From: Chryseobacterium suipulveris
GTDB taxonomy: Bacteria > Bacteroidota > Bacteroidia > Flavobacteriales > Weeksellaceae
Assembly (NCBI RefSeq): GCF_022811685.1
Contig: NZ_CP094532.1
Span: 2,894,501 to 2,958,500, forward strand
DNA: 64,000 nt
Direction of reading: 5' to 3'
Positions 14,815 to 22,474 of this stretch are shown in pieces. The notes under the pieces are model-generated. The model was given only the letters and a program-made list of their open reading frames with translations. It did no database searches and was not told the DNA's origin. Position numbers and translations under genes: made by a program. Positions within the stretch are counted from its first letter, which is position 1. Each line of letters begins with the position of its first letter.

Positions 14815-16191
14815 ATGAACCTTCCCTACGCAGAACCCTACAGAATAAAAATGACCGAAGAGATTCGGCAATCCACCCGAGAAGAAAGAGAGCAGTGGCT
14901 GAAAGAAGCCGGCTATAATTTGTTTAATTTAAAATCTTCGCAGGTTTTTATCGACCTTCTCACCGATTCCGGAACGGGTGCAATGAGCGACAAACAATGG
15001 GCTGCATTGATGACCGGTGACGAAAGTTACGCGGGATCGAAAAGTTTTGAACAGTTGCACGAAACCGTCAAGAAAATTTCTGGTTACCAATATCTTTTAC
15101 CTACGCACCAAGGAAGAGCTGCCGAAAACGTACTCTTCTCCGTTTTGGTTAAAGAGGGCGACGTAATCCCCGGAAATTCCCATTTCGACACCACGAAAGG
15201 ACATATCGAATTCCGAAAAGCTCACGCCATCGACTGTACCGTGGATGAAGCTTTTGACGTGGAAAACCTTTTTCCCTTTAAAGGTAATATCGATTTAGAA
15301 AAATTAGAAAAAGTTTACCAAACCTATCCAAAGCAAAAAATTCCGTTCTGCTTGGTGACGATTACCTGCAATTCTTCCGGCGGACAACCGGTTTCCCTTG
15401 AAAACATGAAAGCGGTGAAGGAACTTTCCGACCGATACGGAATTCCCATTTTCTTCGATTCTGCCCGTTTTGCTGAAAATGCCTACTTCATTAAGACTCG
15501 TGAAAAAGGTCAGGAACATCGAACAATCAAAGAAATTGCACGGGAAGTTTTCTCCTACGGAGTCGGAATGACGATGAGCTCTAAGAAAGATGGATTGGTG
15601 AATATCGGCGGATTTATTGCGCTGAATGACGAAAACCTTTTCAGGGCGGCATCGAATTTTACCATTATTTATGAAGGGTTCATTACTTATGGCGGAATGG
15701 CGGGAAGAGATATGGCGGCTTTGGCGGTTGGTCTCGACGAAGCGACCGAATTCAAATATCTTCAAAGTAGAATTTCGCAGGTGGAATATCTCGGCAACAA
15801 ACTGATTGAGTACGGAATCCCCGTTCAGAAACCGATTGGTGGACATGCCGTTTTCATCGACTCGCTGAAATTTTTACCCAATATCAAAAGAGAGGAATAT
15901 CCGGCGCAGACTTTGGCGAACGAAATCTACAAAGAAGCGGGAATCCGAACGGTGGAAATCGGGACACTGCTTGCTGACCGCGATCCTGAAACCCGCGAAA
16001 ACCGTTACCCAAAACTGGAACTCGTGCGTTTGGCGATCCCGCGAAAAACCTATACCAACAATCACATGGACTATATCGCAGCCGCGGTAAAAAATGTGTA
16101 TGACCGCCGTGAAGAAATTGCAAAAGGTTATCAAATTGTTTGGGAATCAGAGATTTTGCGCCACTTTACGGTGAAGCTTGAAGAAGCGTAA
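14815..16191 (+). CDS. tnaA: tryptophanase
   Basis: A 458-residue PLP-dependent beta-eliminating lyase. DLLTDSGTGAM, PTHQGRAAENVLFS, GGQPVS and SSKKDGLVNIGG (PLP-binding lysine) place it in the tryptophanase/tyrosine phenol-lyase family. The discriminating positions favour tryptophanase: FDTTKGH has Asp where tyrosine phenol-lyase has Thr, DSARFAENAYF matches TnaA, VEIGTLLADRDP matches TnaA, and LRHFTVKL carries the His that is Phe in the lyase. The reaction gives indole, pyruvate and ammonia. No tnaC-like leader or tnaB permease is adjacent. Confidence 0.92.
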   Translation: MNLPYAEPYRIKMTEEIRQSTREEREQWLKEAGYNLFNLKSSQVFIDLLTDSGTGAMSDKQWAALMTGDESYAGSKSFEQLHETVKKISGYQYLLPTHQGRAAENVLFSVLVKEGDVIPGNSHFDTTKGHIEFRKAHAIDCTVDEAFDVENLFPFKGNIDLEKLEKVYQTYPKQKIPFCLVTITCNSSGGQPVSLENMKAVKELSDRYGIPIFFDSARFAENAYFIKTREKGQEHRTIKEIAREVFSYGVGMTMSSKKDGLVNIGGFIALNDENLFRAASNFTIIYEGFITYGGMAGRDMAALAVGLDEATEFKYLQSRISQVEYLGNKLIEYGIPVQKPIGGHAVFIDSLKFLPNIKREEYPAQTLANEIYKEAGIRTVEIGTLLADRDPETRENRYPKLELVRLAIPRKTYTNNHMDYIAAAVKNVYDRREEIAKGYQIVWESEILRHFTVKLEEA

Positions 16192-16197
16192 AAATCA

Positions 16198-16223
16198 TTG
16201 AGCGTCATTTCGGTGGCGCTCAA
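16198..16223. terminator. bidirectional terminator between tnaA and the nitrosative-stress operon
   Basis: TTGAGCGTCA pairs with TGGCGCTCAA (10 bp with one G-T) around a 6-nt loop, followed by ATTTTAT on the plus strand. Confidence 0.75.
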
Positions 16224-16226
16224 ATT

Positions 16227-16556
16227 TTATCTGTTTTGCAGCTCCATCATTCCTTCCGGAGAAACGAAATCGTAATTCCACGCCGGCTCGAAGGTAAGCT
16301 CGATTTCTACCTCGATTCCCGGGAATTCTTTTTCCAGTGCATTTTGCACACCGGTTTTGATCGCGTCTCCCATCGGACAGAACGGAGAGGTTAAGGTCAT
16401 CAGAACATGAACTTTATTCTCTTCCGGGAAATTGATTTCGTAAACCAAACCGAGATCGATGATGTTCACCATCAGTTCGGGATCCATCACTTCGTAGAGG
16501 ACAAATTCTGCGCGCCGCTGCAAATCGTAACTTTTATCGTTTTCGTTGAAAATCAT
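16227..16556 (-). CDS. DUF59/MIP18-family Fe-S assembly protein, copy 2
   Basis: A 109-residue MIP18/DUF59 protein: YEVMDPELMVNIIDLGLVYEI, MTLTSPFCPMGDAI with the conserved Cys, ELTFEPAWNYDF. It resembles the copy at 4401-4727. Its ATG overlaps the TGA of the upstream haem-copper-oxidase-like gene (ATGA), so translation is probably coupled. Its place as last gene of an operon with di-iron repair proteins suggests a job in rebuilding Fe-S clusters after nitrosative damage. That is inference from context. Confidence 0.87.
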   Translation of the reverse strand: MIFNENDKSYDLQRRAEFVLYEVMDPELMVNIIDLGLVYEINFPEENKVHVLMTLTSPFCPMGDAIKTGVQNALEKEFPGIEVEIELTFEPAWNYDFVSPEGMMELQNR

Positions 16557-17824
16557 TCTAATTTTTTTGTTTTGTGTAAAAGGAGTTTGAAGACATTCAG
16601 GTTATAAATCACCGCCAAAACAATCCACAGGAAAAGTCCGATACGGATAACGATGAGTTGCTGCAAAGCCAATCCCAGTGCGAAAGTGAGGAATGCCGCA
16701 ATGAATATCCTGAATTGCCAAATCGTGAGTTGCTCACTGTAAAGATGTTTCGGTAGCGGAACCTTCACCTTTCCTGAAAGATGTTTGTAATGCCCGTTCC
16801 AAATAATAAAAGGTAAAGTCTTGAAGGTTTTCCCGAGAATAATATTGGTAATCCAGCCAAGAAAAATCAGTGTTCCATAAACCATTGTCCATCGGTAACC
16901 TTCAGAATAATAGACGATTGGGATGAGCAAAACGGCAATTACCAAACTCAGGAATGAAAGAAAGGCGTGTTTCATCAGCAGTTCGACTCGTTTTCTGAGC
17001 CGGTTTTTGTAGGCGTCACGAAGGTAAAGCAACCAGAAAATAATTCCGGTTAAAACCAATCCAGCGTAAATAAAAATTCTCCAGCTGATTTCGAAAAAAT
17101 AACCATCGACCAAAAAGAGAATCAACCCTAAATTTTGAAAGACAAACGAGTTTTTAAGTAGGTATTCTTTAGCAGATTTCCCCAGCAAAAACATTGGAAC
17201 CAACTTCGTGCTCACTCCCGTAATCAGCTGCAGAAACCAGCCCGCGATTCCCATGTGTGCGTGAAGTTTTAGGACTTCGAGGTGGCTCGTTCTGAAAAGC
17301 GGAGTCGTTAAACCCAAATTAAGTGCCAGCAAAAGTCCCACCGAAACGGTAAACAACAGCCAAATTGCAGAACTTGTAATAAACAACCTCTGTGCTGAAT
17401 ATTTCACGCAGATCTTGGTGGTTTTCAGAACATTAACAACGAAAAGCAATACCGAAAAAACAATCAGAGAACCGCCGGTTATCATCACCCAACCGATGTC
17501 GAGATTCCAGAATTTCCAGGTGAGGAGAATGATTCCCAAAGTTAAGGTGTACCAACTGGAAGACGCCAGTTTCTCGCTGTACAGATCCTGCTCACAAATC
17601 ACGGGAAGCAGTTGGTGCGCCGCGCCGAAAATAATCATCGTTCCCCATCCCAAAGCAGCGATATGCACGATGGTGAGCAAATGCGGCGTGAAGTAATGCC
17701 GGGTAAAAGATTCTGGAGTACAGAACATTACCACAGTCAAAACCAAAAAAGCGATCGCCGCCGTCGCATAAAACGGAAGTATCGCAGAGTTTCCTGGTGC
17801 TTTACCGATGTTGATATCTGACAC
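16553..17824 (-). CDS. 12-TM haem-copper-oxidase subunit I-like / NnrS-like membrane protein
   Basis: A 423-residue protein with twelve hydrophobic segments. Histidines within membrane segments are HLLTIVHIAALGW and GAAHQLLPV (segment 2) and LKLHAHMGIAGWF (segment 6), a pattern like haem-binding subunit I of oxidases or NnrS. It is much shorter than a full oxidase or NorB subunit and I cannot identify all copper ligands. The start is a GTG at 17824; an in-frame stop lies upstream and no ATG is available. It probably acts on or responds to NO in the inner membrane. Family assignment is tentative. Confidence 0.72.
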   Translation of the reverse strand: MSDINIGKAPGNSAILPFYATAAIAFLVLTVVMFCTPESFTRHYFTPHLLTIVHIAALGWGTMIIFGAAHQLLPVICEQDLYSEKLASSSWYTLTLGIILLTWKFWNLDIGWVMITGGSLIVFSVLLFVVNVLKTTKICVKYSAQRLFITSSAIWLLFTVSVGLLLALNLGLTTPLFRTSHLEVLKLHAHMGIAGWFLQLITGVSTKLVPMFLLGKSAKEYLLKNSFVFQNLGLILFLVDGYFFEISWRIFIYAGLVLTGIIFWLLYLRDAYKNRLRKRVELLMKHAFLSFLSLVIAVLLIPIVYYSEGYRWTMVYGTLIFLGWITNIILGKTFKTLPFIIWNGHYKHLSGKVKVPLPKHLYSEQLTIWQFRIFIAAFLTFALGLALQQLIVIRIGLFLWIVLAVIYNLNVFKLLLHKTKKLE

Positions 17825-17836
17825 GTTTTGTTTTTA

Positions 17837-17878
17837 AATGAATAATTAAGAATTAATAATTAATAATGGGTTGTGTGA
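17837..17878. repeat. heptad direct repeats (unit AATTAAT)
   Basis: Units AATGAAT, AATTAAG, AATTAAT, AATTAAT, AATGGGT, TGTGTGA in the leader of the haem-copper-oxidase-like gene. Confidence 0.75.
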
Positions 17879-17907
17879 TGGAACAGAATTTTGTTTTTGA
17901 TCCGTGT

Positions 17908-17949
17908 TTCAATTCTTCATTGTTCATTATTAAATTTTCATTATCTTTT
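17908..17949. repeat. heptad direct repeats (unit NTTCATT)
   Basis: Units TTCAATT, CTTCATT, GTTCATT, ATTAAAT, TTTCATT, ATCTTTT at the end of the DUF2249 gene. Together with 17837-17878 the spacer is mostly heptad DNA. Confidence 0.75.
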
Positions 17950-18776
17950 CAAAAAATCAGCATTTTCACATTTCCTTCCTCAATGTTTCGGATGTGGACT
18001 TCATAATTCTTGTCCGCCAATTCTTCGAGCAGATAGACCGGAACTCTTTTGTGGTCGATGTATAGAGCGTTTCCTGCGGGAAGTACTTCCAGTTCGCCAA
18101 GGATTGCCTGCATCGGACCCGGCATTTCGAGTTCACGCACATCGAGTTTGCGGATATTGCTTTCGCCGAATTGCGACAAAGCTTTGTTGAAACTGCTTTC
18201 GTCATCCATCAAAACTTTTTCGTCGGCAGATTGGGAGGAATGTTCCGTTTCCTTCAGTTTCTTCAAAAAGTAGGTGTGAAATTCTTTTTCGCCAATCTGT
18301 TCTACGAACGCGTCTTCTGCTTTTTCCTGTTTCAAAAGGTGGATTAAAGGAGTAGGCACGAAATTGTTAACAATGCAGAGGATTTTTCCCGGCTCCACTT
18401 CTTTGAAGCGGTGAAGAATCTCCTTCAGCGGATCGGCTCCATTGTCGATGATCGGTCGAACGTCGTAGAATTCGATGTTGATCTGTGGAGCATTCTGCAG
18501 CCAGATCGGTTTTGGTTCTTTCGAAACATCTTCTTTAACTTGCTCCTCGCCTTCGAAGATAAACCCAAGTGGCGAAAGCACTCTTTTGAAATCTTCCACT
18601 TTTGCACCGCCCATTTTTGCAGCTTCTGCGATAGTTACTCGCGATGCCATTATTTTCCGCAGGATCGGGTTTCTGAGTTTTTCCAAAGGTTTCGCGATCG
18701 ATGCGATGGCTTCGATGCTTTGCGAGTTTTCTTTGATCAGTTCAGATATTTTTGTTTTGGCTGAAATTGTTTTCAT
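17949..18776 (-). CDS. DUF1858 plus tandem DUF2249 protein
   Basis: A 275-residue cytosolic protein. Residues 1-75 are a DUF1858-type helical domain (TKISELIKENSQSIEAI..MGGAKVEDFKRVL). Two DUF2249 domains follow: one from about INIEFYDVRPIIDNGADPLKEIL and one from IRKLDVRELEMPGPMQAIL, each with the D-V-R start and a GKIL/GNALYI strand. DUF2249 proteins cluster with hemerythrins and NO-response genes. ATG 18776 is chosen; a longer frame reaching 18956 would overlap the hemerythrin gene. It lies 4 bp behind that gene. Confidence 0.82.
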   Translation of the reverse strand: MKTISAKTKISELIKENSQSIEAIASIAKPLEKLRNPILRKIMASRVTIAEAAKMGGAKVEDFKRVLSPLGFIFEGEEQVKEDVSKEPKPIWLQNAPQINIEFYDVRPIIDNGADPLKEILHRFKEVEPGKILCIVNNFVPTPLIHLLKQEKAEDAFVEQIGEKEFHTYFLKKLKETEHSSQSADEKVLMDDESSFNKALSQFGESNIRKLDVRELEMPGPMQAILGELEVLPAGNALYIDHKRVPVYLLEELADKNYEVHIRNIEEGNVKMLIF

Positions 18777-18780
18777 TACT

Positions 18781-19266
18781 TTATTTTTCTTTAACCCAGA
18801 ATTCGTCGTCGTAATTTTCCAACGCCGTATGTTCCTCACTGTGAAGGGTTTTCCCGATCTCGTCAAGTTTTTGGTCGCTGAATTTTTCTTCCAGATAGGG
18901 GAAGAGTTCCCGCTCCTCATATCTTGTGTGCTGATCGACCAAATCTGCGAGTTCATGGTAAAGCGGATAGCTTTTTTCCTCGGTCCTCAAATTGATTTCG
19001 TTGATTTTGGCTAAAATCCTTTGGTGTTCTTCCAACCCTTTTTTTACCATTTCGTCGTTATGGTCGATGAACAGGAGTTTTTCTTCCGTATCGAAATGAT
19101 GTTCCAGATGGTGTTTCCAAAACCAGTTCATGTACTTGGTGATTCTTTCCGGCTCGATTTCCATTTTCACACCGTTACGAAGTTTCCAGCAGAAAAGCAG
19201 CGTTGCGTGATGTTCGCGGGAAACAGGAACTAAATTCTCGTTACGTTTGATGGGTTTCTTTTCCAT
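18781..19266 (-). CDS. hemerythrin-domain protein
   Basis: A 161-residue four-helix-bundle protein with the hemerythrin metal-binding pattern: SREHHATLLF near residue 17, KHHLEHHFDTEEKLLF, LEEHQRIL and VDQHTRYEERELFPYLEE. The His/Glu ligands fit a non-haem di-iron site. Such proteins bind O2 or NO or help repair iron centres. ATG 19266 is chosen because upstream residues belong to the neighbouring gene. Spacing is 4-5 bp on both sides, indicating an operon. Confidence 0.87.
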   Translation of the reverse strand: MEKKPIKRNENLVPVSREHHATLLFCWKLRNGVKMEIEPERITKYMNWFWKHHLEHHFDTEEKLLFIDHNDEMVKKGLEEHQRILAKINEINLRTEEKSYPLYHELADLVDQHTRYEERELFPYLEEKFSDQKLDEIGKTLHSEEHTALENYDDEFWVKEK

Positions 19267-19271
19267 TTTGG

Positions 19272-20558
19272 TTAATGATTTTGCGTCAGTAATTCCCATT
19301 GTGGTTTTTCGGTTTTTAATTTTACTTTGTCTGTGATAATCAATCGTAGCGACGAGTCGTTGGTGAAGAAGGTCCACATCCAGTTGATGAAGATAATGAG
19401 TTTGTTTTTCACGCTCAGAATCAGCATCAGGTGCAGGAACATCCAGAAAACCCAGGCAAAAAATCCCTTGAAGCTCAGCATTGGCAAATCGACAGCAGCT
19501 TTGTATTTGCCGACTGTCGCCATGCTTCCCTGGTCTCTATATATAAAAGGTTTTAGTTTGCGGTCCCGAATCTGTCGGTTAAAATTCATTGCCAGATTCT
19601 TTGCCTGGTTGATGGCGACATTTGCAACCTGCGGATGACCTTTTGGATATTCTACCGACCGCTGCATCGCGATATCGCCGATTGCATATACATTTTCTGT
19701 TTTTTCTACTTTGTTAAAATCATCCACAATATACCGGTTGTTCTGGGTAAGCTCGGCCGGAATTCCATCGATGAGGTTTCCGGTGACTCCTGCTGCCCAA
19801 ATTACGTTGGTCGATTTTATGGTTTCGCCTCCTTTCATAATCAGGGTTCCGTTTTCGTAGGTATCTACAAATCTGTTCAAGAGTACTTCAACACCAAGTT
19901 TCTGCAGGTATTCGAGTGATGCGCTCTGTGCAAGCTCACTCATATTTCCCAATGTTTTTCCGCTTCCTTCGACGAGAATAATTCTGATTTTGGAAGTATC
20001 GATTTCGGGATAATCGTTGGGAAGGATATTCTTTTTCATTTCTGCAAAAGCTCCCGCCAATTCCACGCCGGTTGGACCCGCTCCTACGATTACGATGGTG
20101 TTCAATCCTGTTTCATAGTTTCGTGTCGCATTAATATTTTCAAAACTTTTTAGAATGCGGTTTCTGATCTGTATCGCCTCGAAGGTGCTTTTCAGCGGCA
20201 TTGCCGATTGCTCCAGCTTTTCGATGTTGAAGTAGTTGGTTTTGCATCCGGTTGCGATCACGAGAGAATCGTACTCAAAGTTTCCCGCGTCGGTGTAAAT
20301 GGTTTTCTGGTTGGTGTCCACGGAATTTACTTCCGCCATTTGGATGCTGATTCCTTTCCTTTTCTGAAAAATTTTCCTGAAGGGGAAGGAGATACTCGAT
20401 GGTTCCAGTTGTGCAGCCGCAACTTGGTAAAACAGCGGCTGAAACTGGTGGTGGTTTGATTTGTCCAGCAGCAGCACTTCGTAATGCCTCGTGTCGATTT
20501 GTTTCGCGAACTGAAGTCCTGCGAATCCGCCGCCGATTACTGCTATTTTCTTTTTCAC
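19272..20558 (-). CDS. ndh: type II NADH dehydrogenase
   Basis: A 428-residue single-polypeptide NADH:quinone oxidoreductase. FAD motif IAVIGGGFAGLQFA at the start, NAD motif TIVIVGAGPTGVELAGAFAEM near residue 165, VYAIGDIAMQR before the quinone-site segment HPQVANVAINQAKNLAMNF, and a hydrophobic C-terminal region (FFAWVFWMFLHLMLI) for membrane binding. The start is GTG at 20558 with no in-frame ATG nearby. It transfers electrons from NADH to menaquinone without proton pumping. Its presence in a nitrosative-stress operon suggests a bypass when the Fe-S-rich complex I is damaged (inference). Confidence 0.9.
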   Translation of the reverse strand: MKKKIAVIGGGFAGLQFAKQIDTRHYEVLLLDKSNHHQFQPLFYQVAAAQLEPSSISFPFRKIFQKRKGISIQMAEVNSVDTNQKTIYTDAGNFEYDSLVIATGCKTNYFNIEKLEQSAMPLKSTFEAIQIRNRILKSFENINATRNYETGLNTIVIVGAGPTGVELAGAFAEMKKNILPNDYPEIDTSKIRIILVEGSGKTLGNMSELAQSASLEYLQKLGVEVLLNRFVDTYENGTLIMKGGETIKSTNVIWAAGVTGNLIDGIPAELTQNNRYIVDDFNKVEKTENVYAIGDIAMQRSVEYPKGHPQVANVAINQAKNLAMNFNRQIRDRKLKPFIYRDQGSMATVGKYKAAVDLPMLSFKGFFAWVFWMFLHLMLILSVKNKLIIFINWMWTFFTNDSSLRLIITDKVKLKTEKPQWELLTQNH

Positions 20559-20620
20559 TTTTTTGATATTGATGTTTTGTTGTGCTGTTCATTGAGGTTG
20601 ATCAGCATCAATTTATATTG

Positions 20621-21748
20621 TCAGGCATTCGCCAATTCTTCATCCTGTTTCAATGCCTTTGGGAAAAGATAGTCGTTTTCCAGTCGGATGTGCGTGTGGA
20701 GATCTTCTTCAAATTCCTTCAGTTTGCTGTAGAGGTAGCTAAACGAGTTGCACGCATTCTTAGGTGGGGTGAAGTTATTGGTAATTCTTCTGAGGAAATT
20801 CAGGTCTTCGCCTGCAATTTCGTGGTCTTTTGTTAGGATTCTGATGGGATGGTCGAGTGTTCCGATTTCGTAGGTTACTTTCTCGTCGGATTTCCTTTTT
20901 TTCGCCAATCCCTGTTTGATAACGGGAAAGAGTACTTCTTCTTCGTTTGCAATATGGTCCAGCAAATCCTGCAGGAAATGGTGGGTTTGTGTTGCAACGC
21001 GGTGAAGTTCAGGATGATCCGTTCCGTGATGCTCAGAAACCTTGATGGCTAAACCGTTTAAGCTTTCAGCGTTATCTTTAATGTATTGGTGGTGCTTATC
21101 AACGATGTAGTCGGCGAGCTCATCTAATTCCCATTCGTCGTAGTTGGTGTTTTCAGGGTATTTTGATCCAGAATCGCTGCATCCGAATTTCACGCCTTTT
21201 TCTTTAAGAAATTCGGCTTTCTTAAGATCCTTTTCGGGAATGGAACCATTTTCTTTTTTTATTTCTGAAGGGTTTTTTGAAATCAGAACCTTAAATCTTT
21301 CAGGTCCCTGTTCCAGATATTCCCAGGTGAAGATATTTCCTCTTTCCGCCAGAAGCTCGTAATACAGTGGTTTCGGATCATGGTCATTGTCGATGATGAA
21401 GCTTTCTCCCGGATTAAGCGCATCAAAATGTTTAAAAATCGTCGGGTGCTTAAACTTCGGTTCTATCGCGGTTACATCGATGGTTTCTTTTGGCTCGTTG
21501 GTTTTTGCTTCTTCCGCAGGATTTTTTGCAATCTGCACGATGTACCATTCCGGGCCTTTTTCAAGGTATTCCCAGGTGAAGATATTTCCTCTTTCCGCTA
21601 GAAGTTCGTAGTAAAGCGGTTTTGGATCGTGGTCATTTTCGATCACGAAACTTTCGCCGGGATTCAGTGCGTCGAAATGTTTGAAGATCGTTGGGTGTTT
21701 CAGCCGGGGTTCGATTTTCGTTACGTCGAGGGTTTCCATTGTTGCCAT
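20621..21748 (-). CDS. RIC-like di-iron hemerythrin protein with duplicated DUF2249 domains
   Basis: A 375-residue protein. Residues about 5-75 and 88-160 are two near-identical DUF2249 domains sharing KHPTIFKHFDALNPGESF, NDHDPKPLYYELLAERGN and IFTWEYLE. After a linker with FLKEKGVKFGCSDSG comes a hemerythrin domain like that of RIC/YtfE/ScdA: ADYIVDKHHQYI, SEHHGTDHPEL, HIANEEEVLFPVIKQ, LDHPIRILTKDHE and HTHIRLENDYLFP. RIC proteins repair Fe-S clusters damaged by NO or oxidants. The standard N-terminal DUF542 domain is not visible. It follows the Rrf2 gene by 78 bp. Confidence 0.85.
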   Translation of the reverse strand: MATMETLDVTKIEPRLKHPTIFKHFDALNPGESFVIENDHDPKPLYYELLAERGNIFTWEYLEKGPEWYIVQIAKNPAEEAKTNEPKETIDVTAIEPKFKHPTIFKHFDALNPGESFIIDNDHDPKPLYYELLAERGNIFTWEYLEQGPERFKVLISKNPSEIKKENGSIPEKDLKKAEFLKEKGVKFGCSDSGSKYPENTNYDEWELDELADYIVDKHHQYIKDNAESLNGLAIKVSEHHGTDHPELHRVATQTHHFLQDLLDHIANEEEVLFPVIKQGLAKKRKSDEKVTYEIGTLDHPIRILTKDHEIAGEDLNFLRRITNNFTPPKNACNSFSYLYSKLKEFEEDLHTHIRLENDYLFPKALKQDEELANA

Positions 21749-21826
21749 TGCGGTAAATGTTATTGAGTTAAATGATAGTATTTCGCATTAAGGACTTTTT
21801 TATCCTTTATTAAATTAAAAATTTTT

Positions 21827-22261
21827 TCAGTTTCTTTTCAGTTGTAATTCGTTGTCCGAATCGCCATTCCGAAATTTGTTTAAAGTAACTTTTCCATAGA
21901 TTTCGTAGAGTTTGTCGCGCGCTTCCTTATACTCGTTATGGATCGGGCAGGGATTGGTTTCCGAGCAAAACGCCAAACCTAAACCGCACCCGTGAAACAT
22001 TTTGTCGCCATCGATTGCTTCAACAATATCTGCGAGAGAAGACCTGGCCTCCATTTCAGAAATACTGAAACCACCATATCGTCCTTTTGTGCTGTGCAGA
22101 AATCCCTGTTTGCTGAGCTGCTGCAGAATCTTGGCGATAAAGAGTTCGGGTGAATTGATCTTCTCCGAAATTTCTTTAGTCGTCACCATCGTTCCGTATT
22201 TGGATTGCTGCGCGACATAAATCATCGCTCTCAAAGCATATTCGCAGGTTTTCGAAAGCAT
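21827..22261 (-). CDS. Rrf2 family transcriptional regulator (NsrR/IscR-like)
   Basis: A 144-residue Rrf2 protein: MLSKTCEYALRAMIYVA start, a winged helix with LFIAKILQQLSKQGFLHSTKG and GGFSI, and the Fe-S cysteine cluster CGLGLAFC..C (C-x6-C-x5-C), consistent with an [Fe-S] sensor such as NsrR. It is the first gene of the minus-strand operon running to 16227, so it probably controls the operon and itself. The promoter at 22281-22312 and a 10-bp inverted repeat at 22324-22352 lie just upstream. Confidence 0.87.
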   Translation of the reverse strand: MLSKTCEYALRAMIYVAQQSKYGTMVTTKEISEKINSPELFIAKILQQLSKQGFLHSTKGRYGGFSISEMEARSSLADIVEAIDGDKMFHGCGLGLAFCSETNPCPIHNEYKEARDKLYEIYGKVTLNKFRNGDSDNELQLKRN

Positions 22262-22280
22262 ATTTTTTAATTCTACACCA

Positions 22281-22312
22281 CAAAGGTAAAGATTATTTTT
22301 AATTAGGACAAA
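22281..22312 (-). promoter_or_regulatory. promoter of the Rrf2-RIC-ndh operon
   Basis: -33 TTTG (22309-22312), 20 bp, -7 TACCTTTG (22281-22288) on the minus strand, matching the Bacteroidota consensus. It ends 19 bp before the rrf2 ATG. Confidence 0.72.
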
Positions 22313-22323
22313 TTAGTCTGAAT

Positions 22324-22352
22324 TAAATTTAGAAATTATTACTCTAAATTTA
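22324..22352. promoter_or_regulatory. candidate Rrf2 operator (inverted repeat)
   Basis: TAAATTTAGA (22324-22333), 9-bp spacer, TCTAAATTTA (22343-22352): perfect 10-bp arms, 11 bp upstream of the -33 box. A looser GAC-N6-GTC dyad (22307-22318) overlaps the -33 box itself. Operator role is inference. Confidence 0.45.
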
Positions 22353-22474
22353 GTCAAGAAACTATTCTTTCCGGAATATCTTTTTGTTTATTTGAAACGA
22401 ATGAGAATGACCTGATAAAAATGTTTGTACACCCCTTCAACCAAGTTCACTTCTCTTGAATAGCTATTTAATGA

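Noticed and set aside
14815..16191. Tyrosine phenol-lyase instead of tryptophanase
   Set aside because: The positions that distinguish the two (Asp in FDTTKGH, VEIG, His in LRHFT) follow tryptophanase.
18777..18956. N-terminal extension of the DUF1858/DUF2249 gene
   Set aside because: The extra residues overlap the hemerythrin gene on the same strand in another frame; the domain starts at the ATG at 18776.
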